Source of the DNA: Bacteroidota bacterium
Lineage (GTDB): Bacteria; Bacteroidota; Bacteroidia; Bacteroidales; Prolixibacteraceae
Assembly: GCA_023488865.1 (NCBI GenBank)
Contig: JAMDDG010000367.1
Location: forward strand, 1 to 8,267
Reading direction: 5' to 3'
Length of the DNA stretch: 8,267 nucleotides
The translations under genes and the position numbers were made by a program. Positions 1-5,428 of this stretch are shown here, piece by piece. The notes beneath the pieces were generated by a model. It was not told the origin of the DNA, made no database searches, and saw only the letters and a program-made list of their open reading frames with translations. Numbering within the stretch: position 1 is the stretch's first letter; each line of letters starts with the position of its first letter.

Positions 1-470
1 CCGCCCATTTGCGCAGCCATCGCCTGAACATGGTGTCGGAGTTCGTTGTCCAGGATCCATTCGCTGAAATAGTGCAAACGGCTGGCGTAACCATCCAACT
101 TCCCGCCGCGGTACCGGATGCCCTCCAGTTCGGAACAAAATTGGTTAACATCCGGATGGGCGCTTTTAACGGTTCTGGCCAACGCCAGACAGTTTTCGGC
201 AAAAGTGGTACAGTCGAGCTGGTGAAGATTAATCACCAGCTTTTCCTCTTTGGATTTGTCGAGGGTGTTGGCAACGTAAGGGGTATTCAGAAAGTCCAGC
301 CCGATCTTTAATACAAGATCTCCCATCGGCAGCGAACGCTCCTTAGAAAATTTGGCCAGTTTCGATTTGATAATAGCCCTATCCATCGGGGAAACGACAG
401 GATCAGCGGCTAATAGAGTGTTAACCAAAGTAAAAGTTGCAAATAGCACGAGTAATATTCTCTGTTTCAT
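1..470 (-). CDS. Secreted DUF1460 / NlpC-P60-like N-acetylmuramoyl-L-alanine amidase, N-terminal part (runs off the left edge)
   Basis: The minus-strand frame is open from ATG 470-468 to the window edge (156 codons). Residues 1-22 look like a Sec signal peptide: MKQR, a hydrophobic core (ILLVLFATF) and an Ala-Ala cleavage region before Asp23. The mature part has the DUF1460 (PF07313) hallmarks: L-D-C-T-T-F at 85-90, where Cys87 is the expected nucleophile; Arg-Tyr-Arg-Gly-Gly at 119-123; and Y-A-S-R-L-H-Y-F-S-E-W at 128-138. The family has the papain-like NlpC/P60 fold and is annotated as N-acetylmuramoyl-L-alanine amidase-like, acting on peptidoglycan or released muropeptides in the periplasm. 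The C-terminal half, including the expected catalytic His, lies outside the window, so activity cannot be judged. It starts 152 nt after hisIE, beyond a candidate terminator, and is probably a separate transcription unit. Family assignment is firm; exact substrate is inference. Confidence 0.85.
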   Translation of the reverse strand, partial: MKQRILLVLFATFTLVNTLLAADPVVSPMDRAIIKSKLAKFSKERSLPMGDLVLKIGLDFLNTPYVANTLDKSKEEKLVINLHQLDCTTFAENCLALARTVKSAHPDVNQFCSELEGIRYRGGKLDGYASRLHYFSEWILDNELRHHVQAMAAQMG

Positions 471-471
471 C

Positions 472-490
472 AATTTTGGATTTTGGATTT
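472..490 (-). repeat. A-rich AAATCC tandem repeat abutting the amidase start codon
   Basis: Read on the minus strand, this 19-nt tract is two copies of AAATCCA plus flanking A/T, and it ends one base before the ATG at 470. The same 19 bases occur at 6556-6574, two bases before the hisB ATG. The tract extends with the variant unit AAATCTA to about position 500. There is no Shine-Dalgarno sequence, so this A-rich tract is the translation-initiation region. That fits Bacteroidota, where A-rich upstream sequence rather than a GGAGG motif favours initiation. Confidence 0.6.
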
Positions 491-507
491 TAGATTTTAG
501 ATTCCGG

Positions 508-582
508 CCAACCACGAATTACACGAATTACACGAATAAAAAGGGGAAATATTCGGATTAGCGGTCACCCCCTTTCCCCCTC
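508..582 (-). repeat. Dispersed intergenic repeat, copy A (9-nt period CACGAATTA core)
   Basis: This roughly 75-nt block matches 5303-5376 in the same orientation at about 65 of 75 positions, with one single-base gap. It contains three tandem 9-nt units (CACGAATTA at 513, 522 and 531, the last partial), an AATAAAA tract and a C-rich tail. GTCACCCCC occurs twice (564-572 and 588-596), the second just past the block. The other copy lies after hisB, so both copies follow the 3' end of a his gene. Such repeats are common between genes in Bacteroidota, and their origin is not obvious from two copies. Confidence 0.7.
535..579 (-). terminator. Candidate intrinsic terminator after hisIE
   Basis: On the minus strand, a perfect 7-bp stem GGGGAAA / TTTCCCC (579-573 and 549-543) encloses a 23-nt loop and is followed at once by TTTTTATT (542-535). 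This lies 43 nt or more past the hisIE stop and ahead of the amidase gene. The long loop and modest stem make it a moderate candidate. The equivalent part of the related repeat at 5303-5376 has base changes that break the stem. Confidence 0.45.
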
Positions 583-622
583 GGCAAGTCACCCCCTCTC
601 TCTTCGCTCTTCCCGTTTCCCT

Positions 623-1222
623 CTACTTGTGCCTCTTCTTCAGCTCAGTTGCCAGATCCGAGATGGATAACCCCTTGTGCGACAGCAATACCATCAAATG
701 GTAAAGCAGGTCGGAGGCTTCGTAAATAAGGCGTTCGTCGTTGTTGGCCATTGCTTCGATAACGGTTTCTACAGCCTCTTCGCCCACTTTTTGGGCTATT
801 TTGGCCGTCCCGGATTCGAAAAGCGAGGTGGTGTAAGAACCTTTGGGCATCTCCACTTTTCGTTTGGCAATGAAATCCTGCAACGTCTTCAGAAAGTAAA
901 AGTCATCGGTAGGATTCACTTCATCCCAGCAGGTGTCCGAACCCGTATGACAAACCGGTCCTACCGGGATTGCCCTGATCAGCAGGGTATCCTGATCGCA
1001 GTCGGTGGTGATGGAGACAACATTCAGAAAGTTTCCTGATTCTTCCCCTTTGGTCCAGAGGCGTTTCCGGGTACGGCTGAAAAAGGTCACCTGACCGGTC
1101 TGAACGGTCTTCTCGTAAGCCTCCGCATTCATAAATCCCAGCATCAAAACTTTGTTTGAATGTTCATCCTGAATGATGGCAGGAATTAAACCGGAAGCCT
1201 CTTTATTAAAATTGATTGTCAT
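623..1222 (-). CDS. hisIE: Bifunctional phosphoribosyl-AMP cyclohydrolase / phosphoribosyl-ATP pyrophosphatase
   Basis: This 199-residue cytoplasmic fusion performs histidine steps 2 (PR-ATP to PR-AMP, HisE part) and 3 (ring opening of PR-AMP to ProFAR, HisI part). The N-terminal HisI domain (about 1-105) carries Asp-Cys-Asp-x-Asp at 74-78 and CHTGSDTCW at 91-99. Cys75, Cys91 and Cys98 fit the zinc ligands, and Asp74/76/78 the magnesium ligands. The HisE domain (about 110-199) has G-E-E-A-V-E at 147-152 and D171-L-L-Y-H175, the metal-binding helix pattern of this MazG-like pyrophosphatase. Length is normal for a HisIE fusion. The start at 1222 is favoured because it gives the usual short lead-in; only A/T-rich sequence precedes it, with no Shine-Dalgarno. 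It is the last his gene, 140 nt after hisF across a repeat-filled spacer. Confidence 0.97.
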   Translation of the reverse strand: MTINFNKEASGLIPAIIQDEHSNKVLMLGFMNAEAYEKTVQTGQVTFFSRTRKRLWTKGEESGNFLNVVSITTDCDQDTLLIRAIPVGPVCHTGSDTCWDEVNPTDDFYFLKTLQDFIAKRKVEMPKGSYTTSLFESGTAKIAQKVGEEAVETVIEAMANNDERLIYEASDLLYHLMVLLSHKGLSISDLATELKKRHK

Positions 1223-1233
1223 TAATTTAAATT

Positions 1234-1273
1234 TGTTGATGTGTTGATGTGATAATGTGTTGATGTGTTGATG
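1234..1273. repeat. Short tandem array, unit TGTTGATG, in the hisF-hisIE spacer
   Basis: About five units of an 8-nt motif (TGTTGATG, one degenerate as TGATAATG) lie 11 nt upstream of the hisIE start codon. On the coding strand they read as CACATCAA repeats. They resemble the short-period arrays found between genes in Bacteroidales. No function is visible. The array falls in the hisIE leader and contains no recognisable promoter. Confidence 0.65.
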
Positions 1274-1293
1274 AAAAAATCACGTATTGATTA

Positions 1294-1337
1294 TCTCATG
1301 TCTCATATCTCATGTCTTATAACTCATAACTCATAAC
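1294..1337. repeat. Short tandem array, units TCTCATG / AACTCAT, in the hisF-hisIE spacer
   Basis: A second array in the same spacer has a period of about 7 nt and drifts from TCTCATG/TCTCATA units to AACTCAT units. It lies 25 nt past the hisF stop (1365-1363) in the transcription direction. Together with 1234-1273 it accounts for most of the 140-nt spacer, leaving little room for a promoter or terminator. Confidence 0.65.
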
Positions 1338-1362
1338 TTCATCAGGAAACACAGTTCAGTCC

Positions 1363-2115
1363 TTATCTGACACTGATTCCTGCCTTACGAAGATAACTCT
1401 TTAAATCCGGAATTGCGATCTCCCCGAAGTGAAAAATACTGGCGGCTAAACCGGCGTCGGCTTTGCCATTGGTAAAAAGATCAACGAAATGCTCCATGGT
1501 ACCAGCTCCGCCTGAAGCGATCAACGGGATCGTGAGCGACTCGGAAAGATGGGCCAATGCCTCATTGGCAAAGCCATTCTTGGTGCCGTCGTGGTTCATG
1601 GAGGTGAAGAGGATTTCGCCGGCGCCGCGGTTTTCGGCTTCCTTTGCCCACGAAAAGAGCTCTTTTCCGGTAGGGATACGCCCTCCGTGGATGGTGGCTT
1701 CCCAGCGGTTGTCCGTTTCGCGGGCATCAATGGCGACTACCACAAATTGACTGCCGAAGTGGAGCGCTAAATCATCAATTAGCTGTGGGTTTTTGATGGC
1801 CGACGAGTTGATGGAGATTTTGTCGGCCCCGGCAGCCAGCAAGGCCTCTGCATCTTTGAGCTCGCTGATGCCTCCGCCTACCGTGAACGGGATATTGAGG
1901 TTAGCGGCGATGCGCTTAACCAGCTCAACGAATGTTTTGCGCCCTTCGTGGGTGGCTGTGATATCGAGAAAAACCAGTTCATCGGCTCCCTGCTCGGAAT
2001 AGCGTTTCCCAAGTTCTACTGGATCGCCGACCTCGCGGATGTTGACAAAATTGATCCCTTTAACCGTCTGGCCGTTGCGGATATCGAGGCAGGGGATGAT
2101 TCGTTTGCTCAGCAT
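1363..2115 (-). CDS. hisF: Imidazole glycerol phosphate synthase, cyclase subunit
   Basis: HisF is a cytoplasmic (beta/alpha)8-barrel that uses ammonia delivered by HisH to convert PRFAR to imidazole glycerol phosphate and AICAR (step 5). The 250-residue length is typical. The two catalytic aspartates are in place: Asp11 in I-P-C-L-D-I-R and Asp130 in V-V-A-I-D-A-R. Other signatures are T-V-G-G-G-I (78-83), T-S-M-N-H-D-G-T (171-178) and A-S-G-G-A-G (200-205), the phosphate-binding turns of the half-barrel repeats. The gene starts 14 nt after the hisA stop with no Shine-Dalgarno sequence and is co-transcribed with hisH and hisA. AICAR released here links the pathway to purine synthesis, relevant to purU upstream in the cluster. 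Confidence 0.98.
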   Translation of the reverse strand: MLSKRIIPCLDIRNGQTVKGINFVNIREVGDPVELGKRYSEQGADELVFLDITATHEGRKTFVELVKRIAANLNIPFTVGGGISELKDAEALLAAGADKISINSSAIKNPQLIDDLALHFGSQFVVVAIDARETDNRWEATIHGGRIPTGKELFSWAKEAENRGAGEILFTSMNHDGTKNGFANEALAHLSESLTIPLIASGGAGTMEHFVDLFTNGKADAGLAASIFHFGEIAIPDLKSYLRKAGISVR

Positions 2116-2129
2116 ACTATGGATCTTTG

Positions 2130-2864
2130 TTACCGTTTGAGGGTATTGATTTTACGAATAGCATCCAGGGAGATTTTTCCTTCGTAGATGGCTTTCCCGA
2201 CGATAACGGCCGGAACGCCGATCTTTTCGAGGTCCAGTACATCTTGAGCCGATCCGACTCCGCCACTGGCAATCAGGTAAATGTCAGGATTATGTTGCAG
2301 CATTTCTTGATAGAGTTGAATGGCAGGTCCCTGCAGCATTCCGTCGCGACTAATTTCGGTGCTGATAACTTTGTCGATCCCTTTTTTCTGCCATTTTGAA
2401 ATGAAGCTGAAAAGGTCAAGACCGCTGTCCTCTTTCCAGCCGGATACGGCAATTTTCCGGTCGGAAACATCGGCGCCGAGGATGATCCGGTCGGAACCGA
2501 AATTTTCGATCCAGCTAATCATCGTTTCCGGCGATTTAACGGCTATGCTTCCGCCGGTAATCATGGCGGCTCCTGCTTCAAAGGCGATCTCCAGATCTTT
2601 GTCGCTTTTGAGGCCACCCCCAAAATCGATGACCAGTTTCGTGTTGAGCGCTATTCGTTCCAGTACTTTGTAATTGACGATGTGGTGGGCTTTGGCGCCA
2701 TCGAGATCGACTAAGTGCAGTTGCCGCAAACCGGCATCTTCAAACATTTTCGCCACTTCAAGCGGATCTTCGTTGTAGATGATTTTTCGGGTGTAGTCGC
2801 CCTGGCTGAGCCGGACACATTTCCCGTCGATGATATCTATGGCAGGTATGATTTTGATACTCAT
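2130..2864 (-). CDS. hisA: ProFAR isomerase (1-(5-phosphoribosyl)-5-[(5-phosphoribosylamino)methylideneamino]imidazole-4-carboxamide isomerase)
   Basis: HisA catalyses the Amadori rearrangement of ProFAR to PRFAR (step 4). It is a 244-residue (beta/alpha)8-barrel homologous to HisF. The catalytic pair is visible as Asp10 in I-I-P-A-I-D and Asp132 in L-G-A-D-V. Phosphate-binding turns include D-F-G-G-G-L (80-85) and A-S-G-G-V-G (199-204), and T-E-I-S-R-D-G (169-175) matches the family. HisA is told from HisF by the P-A-I-D start, where HisF has P-C-L-D-I-R, and by V-D-L-D-G-A at 52-57. It starts only 2 nt after the hisH stop, so the two are very likely translationally coupled. Nothing unusual was seen. 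Confidence 0.98.
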   Translation of the reverse strand: MSIKIIPAIDIIDGKCVRLSQGDYTRKIIYNEDPLEVAKMFEDAGLRQLHLVDLDGAKAHHIVNYKVLERIALNTKLVIDFGGGLKSDKDLEIAFEAGAAMITGGSIAVKSPETMISWIENFGSDRIILGADVSDRKIAVSGWKEDSGLDLFSFISKWQKKGIDKVISTEISRDGMLQGPAIQLYQEMLQHNPDIYLIASGGVGSAQDVLDLEKIGVPAVIVGKAIYEGKISLDAIRKINTLKR

Positions 2865-2866
2865 GA

Positions 2867-3478
2867 TCAGATTTTAAGTCGGAGGAAATTCTCTAAGATT
2901 TTGGCGCCGACGATTCCGCTTTTTTCAGGATGGAACTGCACGGCATAGAAATTGTTCTTCTGTAGCGCAGCGCTGAATGGGGTGGGATAACTACACAAGG
3001 CAGCGGTATCCTCCCCGGTTGTGGCATAAAAAGAGTGAACGAAATAACAGTGTTGTCCCTCAATAGAGGAGTCGAAAAGATCACTTTTTAAATTAGTGAT
3101 GGTGTTCCAGCCCATGTGGGGAATCTTCATGGAGGGAAGAATATCCGGCTGCAACACAAATTTTTTGACAGTTTCCTCAAAAATACCCAAACATTTGACG
3201 TTGTTTTCTTCAGAATGGCGGCACATTAGTTGCAGGCCAAGGCAGATGCCCAGCACTGGTTGCTTCAGGTCGACAATCAGTTTGTCAAGATGATGCTCCC
3301 GAAGGTAAGCCATCGTGGTGGATGCTTCGCCCACGCCGGGAAAGATGACCCTGTCGGCTGCCCGTATCTCCTCCTGATCGGCGGTAACGGAGGCTTCAAC
3401 GCCCAGCCTTTTCAGGGCATAATCGACCGACTGGATGTTGCCGGCGTTGTATTTGATGATTGCGACTTTCATTGGCAA
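2867..3478 (-). CDS. hisH: Imidazole glycerol phosphate synthase, glutamine amidotransferase subunit
   Basis: HisH is a class I (triad) glutaminase that feeds ammonia to HisF. At 203 residues it has normal length. The catalytic Cys79 sits in the nucleophile elbow G-I-C-L-G-L-Q, and His183 and Glu185 in Q-F-H-P-E-K-S-G. The oxyanion strand P-G-V-G is at 47-50 and the start matches the family pattern K-x-A-x-I-x-Y-N-A-G-N. Two start codons are possible: ATG at 3478, which adds Met-Pro, and ATG at 3472, whose MKVAII beginning is closer to typical family members. Neither has a Shine-Dalgarno sequence, so the longer form is given with 3472 as a serious alternative. The upstream spacer holds a large imperfect inverted repeat. 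Confidence 0.97.
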   Translation of the reverse strand: MPMKVAIIKYNAGNIQSVDYALKRLGVEASVTADQEEIRAADRVIFPGVGEASTTMAYLREHHLDKLIVDLKQPVLGICLGLQLMCRHSEENNVKCLGIFEETVKKFVLQPDILPSMKIPHMGWNTITNLKSDLFDSSIEGQHCYFVHSFYATTGEDTAALCSYPTPFSAALQKNNFYAVQFHPEKSGIVGAKILENFLRLKI

Positions 3479-3497
3479 TGGTTTTACGAATCAAATA

Positions 3498-3586
3498 CTT
3501 TGTGTTCCTTGGTGAGCACTTCGATTCCTTTGTGGTTAAGGTGTTTTACCACAAAGGGCACTATGGATTTCGCAAAGGACACAAAG
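3498..3586. repeat. Imperfect inverted repeat (39-nt arms, 11-nt loop) between the tlpA-like gene and hisH
   Basis: Arms 3498-3536 and 3548-3586 are complementary at about 26 of 39 positions. Pairing is strongest at the outer seven (CTTTGTG / CACAAAG) and inner ten positions (CCTTTGTGGT / ACCACAAAGG), with a poorly paired middle. Both arms consist of diverged CTTTGTG-type units. The structure fills most of the 114-nt spacer. On the minus strand no U-tract follows it, so it is not a standard intrinsic terminator. It could be an RNA-stability or processing element, or simply a decayed dispersed repeat. Confidence 0.65.
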
Positions 3587-3592
3587 AAAAAT

Positions 3593-4159
3593 TTATTTCT
3601 TTAACAAAAGCTCGATAACTTTCACCATCTCCGCGAACTCATCTTCTTTGTACAGACGTGTCAGGTAAACGATTTTGCCTGTTTTATCAAGAATCACGTT
3701 TCGTGTAACGCCCGCTTTCTTGTCGGCAACGAGCCCGAAGATGTTGCCGCCCGGATCCAAAGCCAATGGGTAAGTAATTTTGATGTCTTGATGAAATTTT
3801 TTCACCTTTTCAAGCGGTTCATCCAGGTCAAAACCAACCAGCACAAAATTTTTGTCATTTTTGTGTTTTTGCCAGATGTCTTTTTCGATGAAAGGCATCT
3901 CTTTGCGGCAAACACTGCACCAGCTGGCCGTGAATTGGAGCATTACCACTTTGCCTTTAAGATCGGCGGAAGTGAATGGTTTTCCGTTGATCAGGGTGGT
4001 GGAGAAAGCAGGCATTTGATCGCCAATTTTAACCACATAGCCATAGTCGGCAGGTACCTCCTTGACCGGGATTTGGGCAAATGAAGATTGCACAAACGGA
4101 AACGGAGATACGAGAAACAGGGAAACGGAGAGGATTTTCAGGATATTAATATTCTTCAT
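3593..4159 (-). CDS. Secreted TlpA/ResA-type thioredoxin-like protein
   Basis: This 188-residue protein is predicted to be periplasmic. Residues 1-28 form a Sec signal peptide with a hydrophobic core (9-23) and an S-F-A cleavage motif before Gln29; there is no lipobox Cys. The thioredoxin fold spans about 44-188, with A-S-W-C-S-V-C-R at 78-85, so Cys81 and Cys84 form the redox-active pair expected of a thiol-disulfide reductase. The stretch around 149-158 (A-G-V-T-R-N-V-I-L-D) aligns with the segment that normally carries the cis-Pro, but the position is Thr152. Family members reduce disulfides on envelope proteins or apocytochromes; the partner here is unknown. It lies between purU and hisH on the same strand but is separated from each by 215 and 114 nt of repeat-rich spacer. 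A role in histidine synthesis is not expected. Confidence 0.88.
   Translation of the reverse strand: MKNINILKILSVSLFLVSPFPFVQSSFAQIPVKEVPADYGYVVKIGDQMPAFSTTLINGKPFTSADLKGKVVMLQFTASWCSVCRKEMPFIEKDIWQKHKNDKNFVLVGFDLDEPLEKVKKFHQDIKITYPLALDPGGNIFGLVADKKAGVTRNVILDKTGKIVYLTRLYKEDEFAEMVKVIELLLKK
4091..4132 (-). repeat. CCGTTTCC-type low-complexity tract inside the TlpA-like signal-peptide coding region
   Basis: Codons 10-23 of the TlpA-like gene are built from repeated TCCGTTTCC / CTGTTTCTC units and encode alternating Ser/Pro/Phe/Val/Leu. The segment 4112-4130 matches the reverse complement of the intergenic repeat at 4327-4345 at 17 of 19 positions. The hydrophobic core of the signal peptide is therefore written in the same motif as the neighbouring spacer. 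Confidence 0.5.
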
Positions 4160-4204
4160 ACAATTTATTTGTTAAAGCACTAATTAAATACGCGCTAACG
4201 TCAA

Positions 4205-4270
4205 ACACAGATTACGCAAATTTACGCAGAAAAACGCTAACCAAAGATTATACAAATCACGCAGATTACC
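4205..4270. repeat. Dispersed repeat of the ACGCAGATTACG type in the purU-tlpA-like spacer
   Basis: Loosely repeated units of CAGATTACGCA / TTTACGCAGA form a tract in the upstream region of the TlpA-like gene. The tract resembles in style, but not in sequence, the CACGAATTA block at 508-582. Motifs of this kind recur between genes in many Bacteroidota genomes. No other copy of this exact family was seen in the window. Confidence 0.5.
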
Positions 4271-4275
4271 CCGTC

Positions 4276-4307
4276 GACCCTTCGACCCTTCGACAAGCTC
4301 AGGGACC
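4276..4307. repeat. CTTCGACAAGCTCAGGG dispersed element preceded by a GACCCTTC tandem
   Basis: Two copies of an 8-nt unit (GACCCTTC) run into CCCTTCGACAAGCTCAGGG. This sequence is known from many unrelated bacterial genomes as an interspersed intergenic repeat. When translated it yields the recurrent spurious peptide PELVEG, and that happens here in a TTG-initiated frame. The element has short CCCT / AGGG terminal complementarity. Confidence 0.6.
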
Positions 4308-4321
4308 GTCTCGCAATATCT

Positions 4322-4347
4322 CGTTTCCCCGTTTCCCCGTTTCTCTC
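4322..4347. repeat. CCCCGTTT tandem repeat downstream of purU
   Basis: Three 8-nt units (CGTTTCCC / CCCCGTTT) merge into a CT-rich tail toward 4360. It lies about 27 nt past the purU stop in the transcription direction. A related TCCCGTTTCCC tract lies directly after the hisIE stop (about 609-622), and a degenerate inverted copy lies in the TlpA-like coding region. Confidence 0.55.
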
Positions 4348-4374
4348 TTCTCACTCTGTCACACTCCACTGTTT

Positions 4375-5247
4375 TCAATTAAAAATGATAGTGCGATTAT
4401 TGAAGACCAGTATTTTACGTTGGAGATGTTTGTAGACCGCCTTGCTCAGGACAATTTTTTCGAGGTCACGGCCTTTTCGCACGAGACTATCAATGCTGTC
4501 GATATGCGAAATCCGCACCACATCCTGAACGATGATCGGGCCGGCATCGAGCTCGGTCGTCACATAATGGCTGGTTGCCCCGATGATTTTTACCCCCCGC
4601 TCGTGGGCGGCATGGTAGGGTTTGGCCCCTGCAAATGCCGGTAAAAAGGAGTGGTGGATGTTGATGATTTTATTGGGATAACGTGATACAAAGTTGTTGC
4701 TCAGAACCTGCATGTACCGGCCCAGCACAATCAGGTCAATCTTCATCTCCTGTAACAATGCCAATTCTTTGGCTTCCTGCTCCTCTTTGTTGGAACTGTT
4801 CTTCGGGAAATGATAATAATCGATCCCGAAACGTTCGGCGATGGGTTTCAGGTCATCGTGGTTGCTGATGATCATCGGAATGTCCACTACCCATTCGCCT
4901 GCCATGTACCTTGAAAGGATGTCGAACAGGCAATGCGACATCTTCGAAACAAAGAGCGCCATCCGTGGCCGTTCGTCCGAAAAATGAAGGGTAAAACTGA
5001 TGCTGTATTTTTTTGCAATCAACGTGTCAAAATAGTCGGCAATTTTCTCCCTGGGAATGGCAAACTGGTCGAGTTCCCATTCTACCCGCATGAAAAATAT
5101 CGACTCTGCCCGATCGACATTCTGGTCGAGGTAGATGATGTTGCCGTCATTCTTGTTCAGGAACTGTGTCACTGCTGCCAGAATTCCTTGCTGGTCGGGG
5201 CAGTGGATCAAGAGGATCGCAGTTTCTTTGGTTGAAAGTGGTGACAT
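4375..5247 (-). CDS. purU: Formyltetrahydrofolate deformylase
   Basis: PurU hydrolyses 10-formyl-THF to THF and formate in the cytoplasm, balancing one-carbon pools and supplying formate. The 290-residue protein has an N-terminal ACT-type regulatory domain (about 8-85, opening L-L-I-H-C-P-D-Q-Q-G-I) and a C-terminal formyltransferase-fold domain (about 95-285). The catalytic triad of the GART/PurU fold is recognisable: Asn196 and His198 in I-N-I-H-H-S-F-L-P, and Asp234 in E-L-D-A-G-P-I-I. The ACT domain distinguishes it from PurN, which lacks one. In characterised enzymes the ACT domain senses Met/Gly; that is not tested here. Start ATG 5247 follows A-rich sequence with no Shine-Dalgarno. It lies between hisB and the TlpA-like gene, with 181- and 215-nt repeat-containing spacers. 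The 10-formyl-THF it removes is the cosubstrate for using the AICAR made by HisHF. Confidence 0.96.
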   Translation of the reverse strand: MSPLSTKETAILLIHCPDQQGILAAVTQFLNKNDGNIIYLDQNVDRAESIFFMRVEWELDQFAIPREKIADYFDTLIAKKYSISFTLHFSDERPRMALFVSKMSHCLFDILSRYMAGEWVVDIPMIISNHDDLKPIAERFGIDYYHFPKNSSNKEEQEAKELALLQEMKIDLIVLGRYMQVLSNNFVSRYPNKIINIHHSFLPAFAGAKPYHAAHERGVKIIGATSHYVTTELDAGPIIVQDVVRISHIDSIDSLVRKGRDLEKIVLSKAVYKHLQRKILVFNNRTIIFN

Positions 5248-5302
5248 ATTTTAGATTTTGTTTATTGTAAAGATAATTTTTGATTCCAGATTAAAACCCC
5301 TC

Positions 5303-5376
5303 CCAACCACGGATTACACCAATTACACGAATAAAAGGAAAAATACTCGGATTCGCGTTCTCCCCCTCTCCCCCTC
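5303..5376 (-). repeat. Dispersed intergenic repeat, copy B (after hisB)
   Basis: This is the partner of 508-582, in the same orientation and matching at about 65 of 75 positions, with changes spread along its length. It occupies the middle of the 181-nt hisB-purU spacer. Substitutions in the GGGG arm mean it does not form the terminator-like stem of copy A. The remaining 5377-5428 is CT-rich with no recognisable signal, and 5248-5302 is A/T-rich purU leader sequence. Confidence 0.7.
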
Positions 5377-5428
5377 TCATAGTCGCCTGTCTTTCTCCAA
5401 GTCCCCTTGTCGTTCAGTCTGTTCCCCG

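Noticed and set aside
513..537. Tandem CACGAATTA units considered as a CRISPR or iteron array
   Set aside because: Units are contiguous 9-mers without spacers, only three copies, no cas or replication gene nearby. A dispersed-repeat core explains them better.
9..561. Two plus-strand open frames (9-311 and 352-561)
   Set aside because: The first is antisense to the DUF1460 gene, whose motifs are clear on the minus strand. The second covers its signal-peptide region and the repeat-filled spacer.
677..1039. Plus-strand 120-codon frame opposite hisIE
   Set aside because: Antisense shadow of hisIE; no recognisable motif and no independent start context.
3472..3478. Two ATG codons at the hisH start considered as a sign of a frame problem
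   Set aside because: They are in the same frame (Met-Pro-Met) and simply leave the start uncertain by two residues.
4184..4378. A 64-codon minus-strand frame between purU and the TlpA-like gene
   Set aside because: It needs a TTG start overlapping the purU stop and consists entirely of repeat sequence, including the PELVEG peptide from the CTTCGACAAGCTCAGGG element. No protein-like composition.
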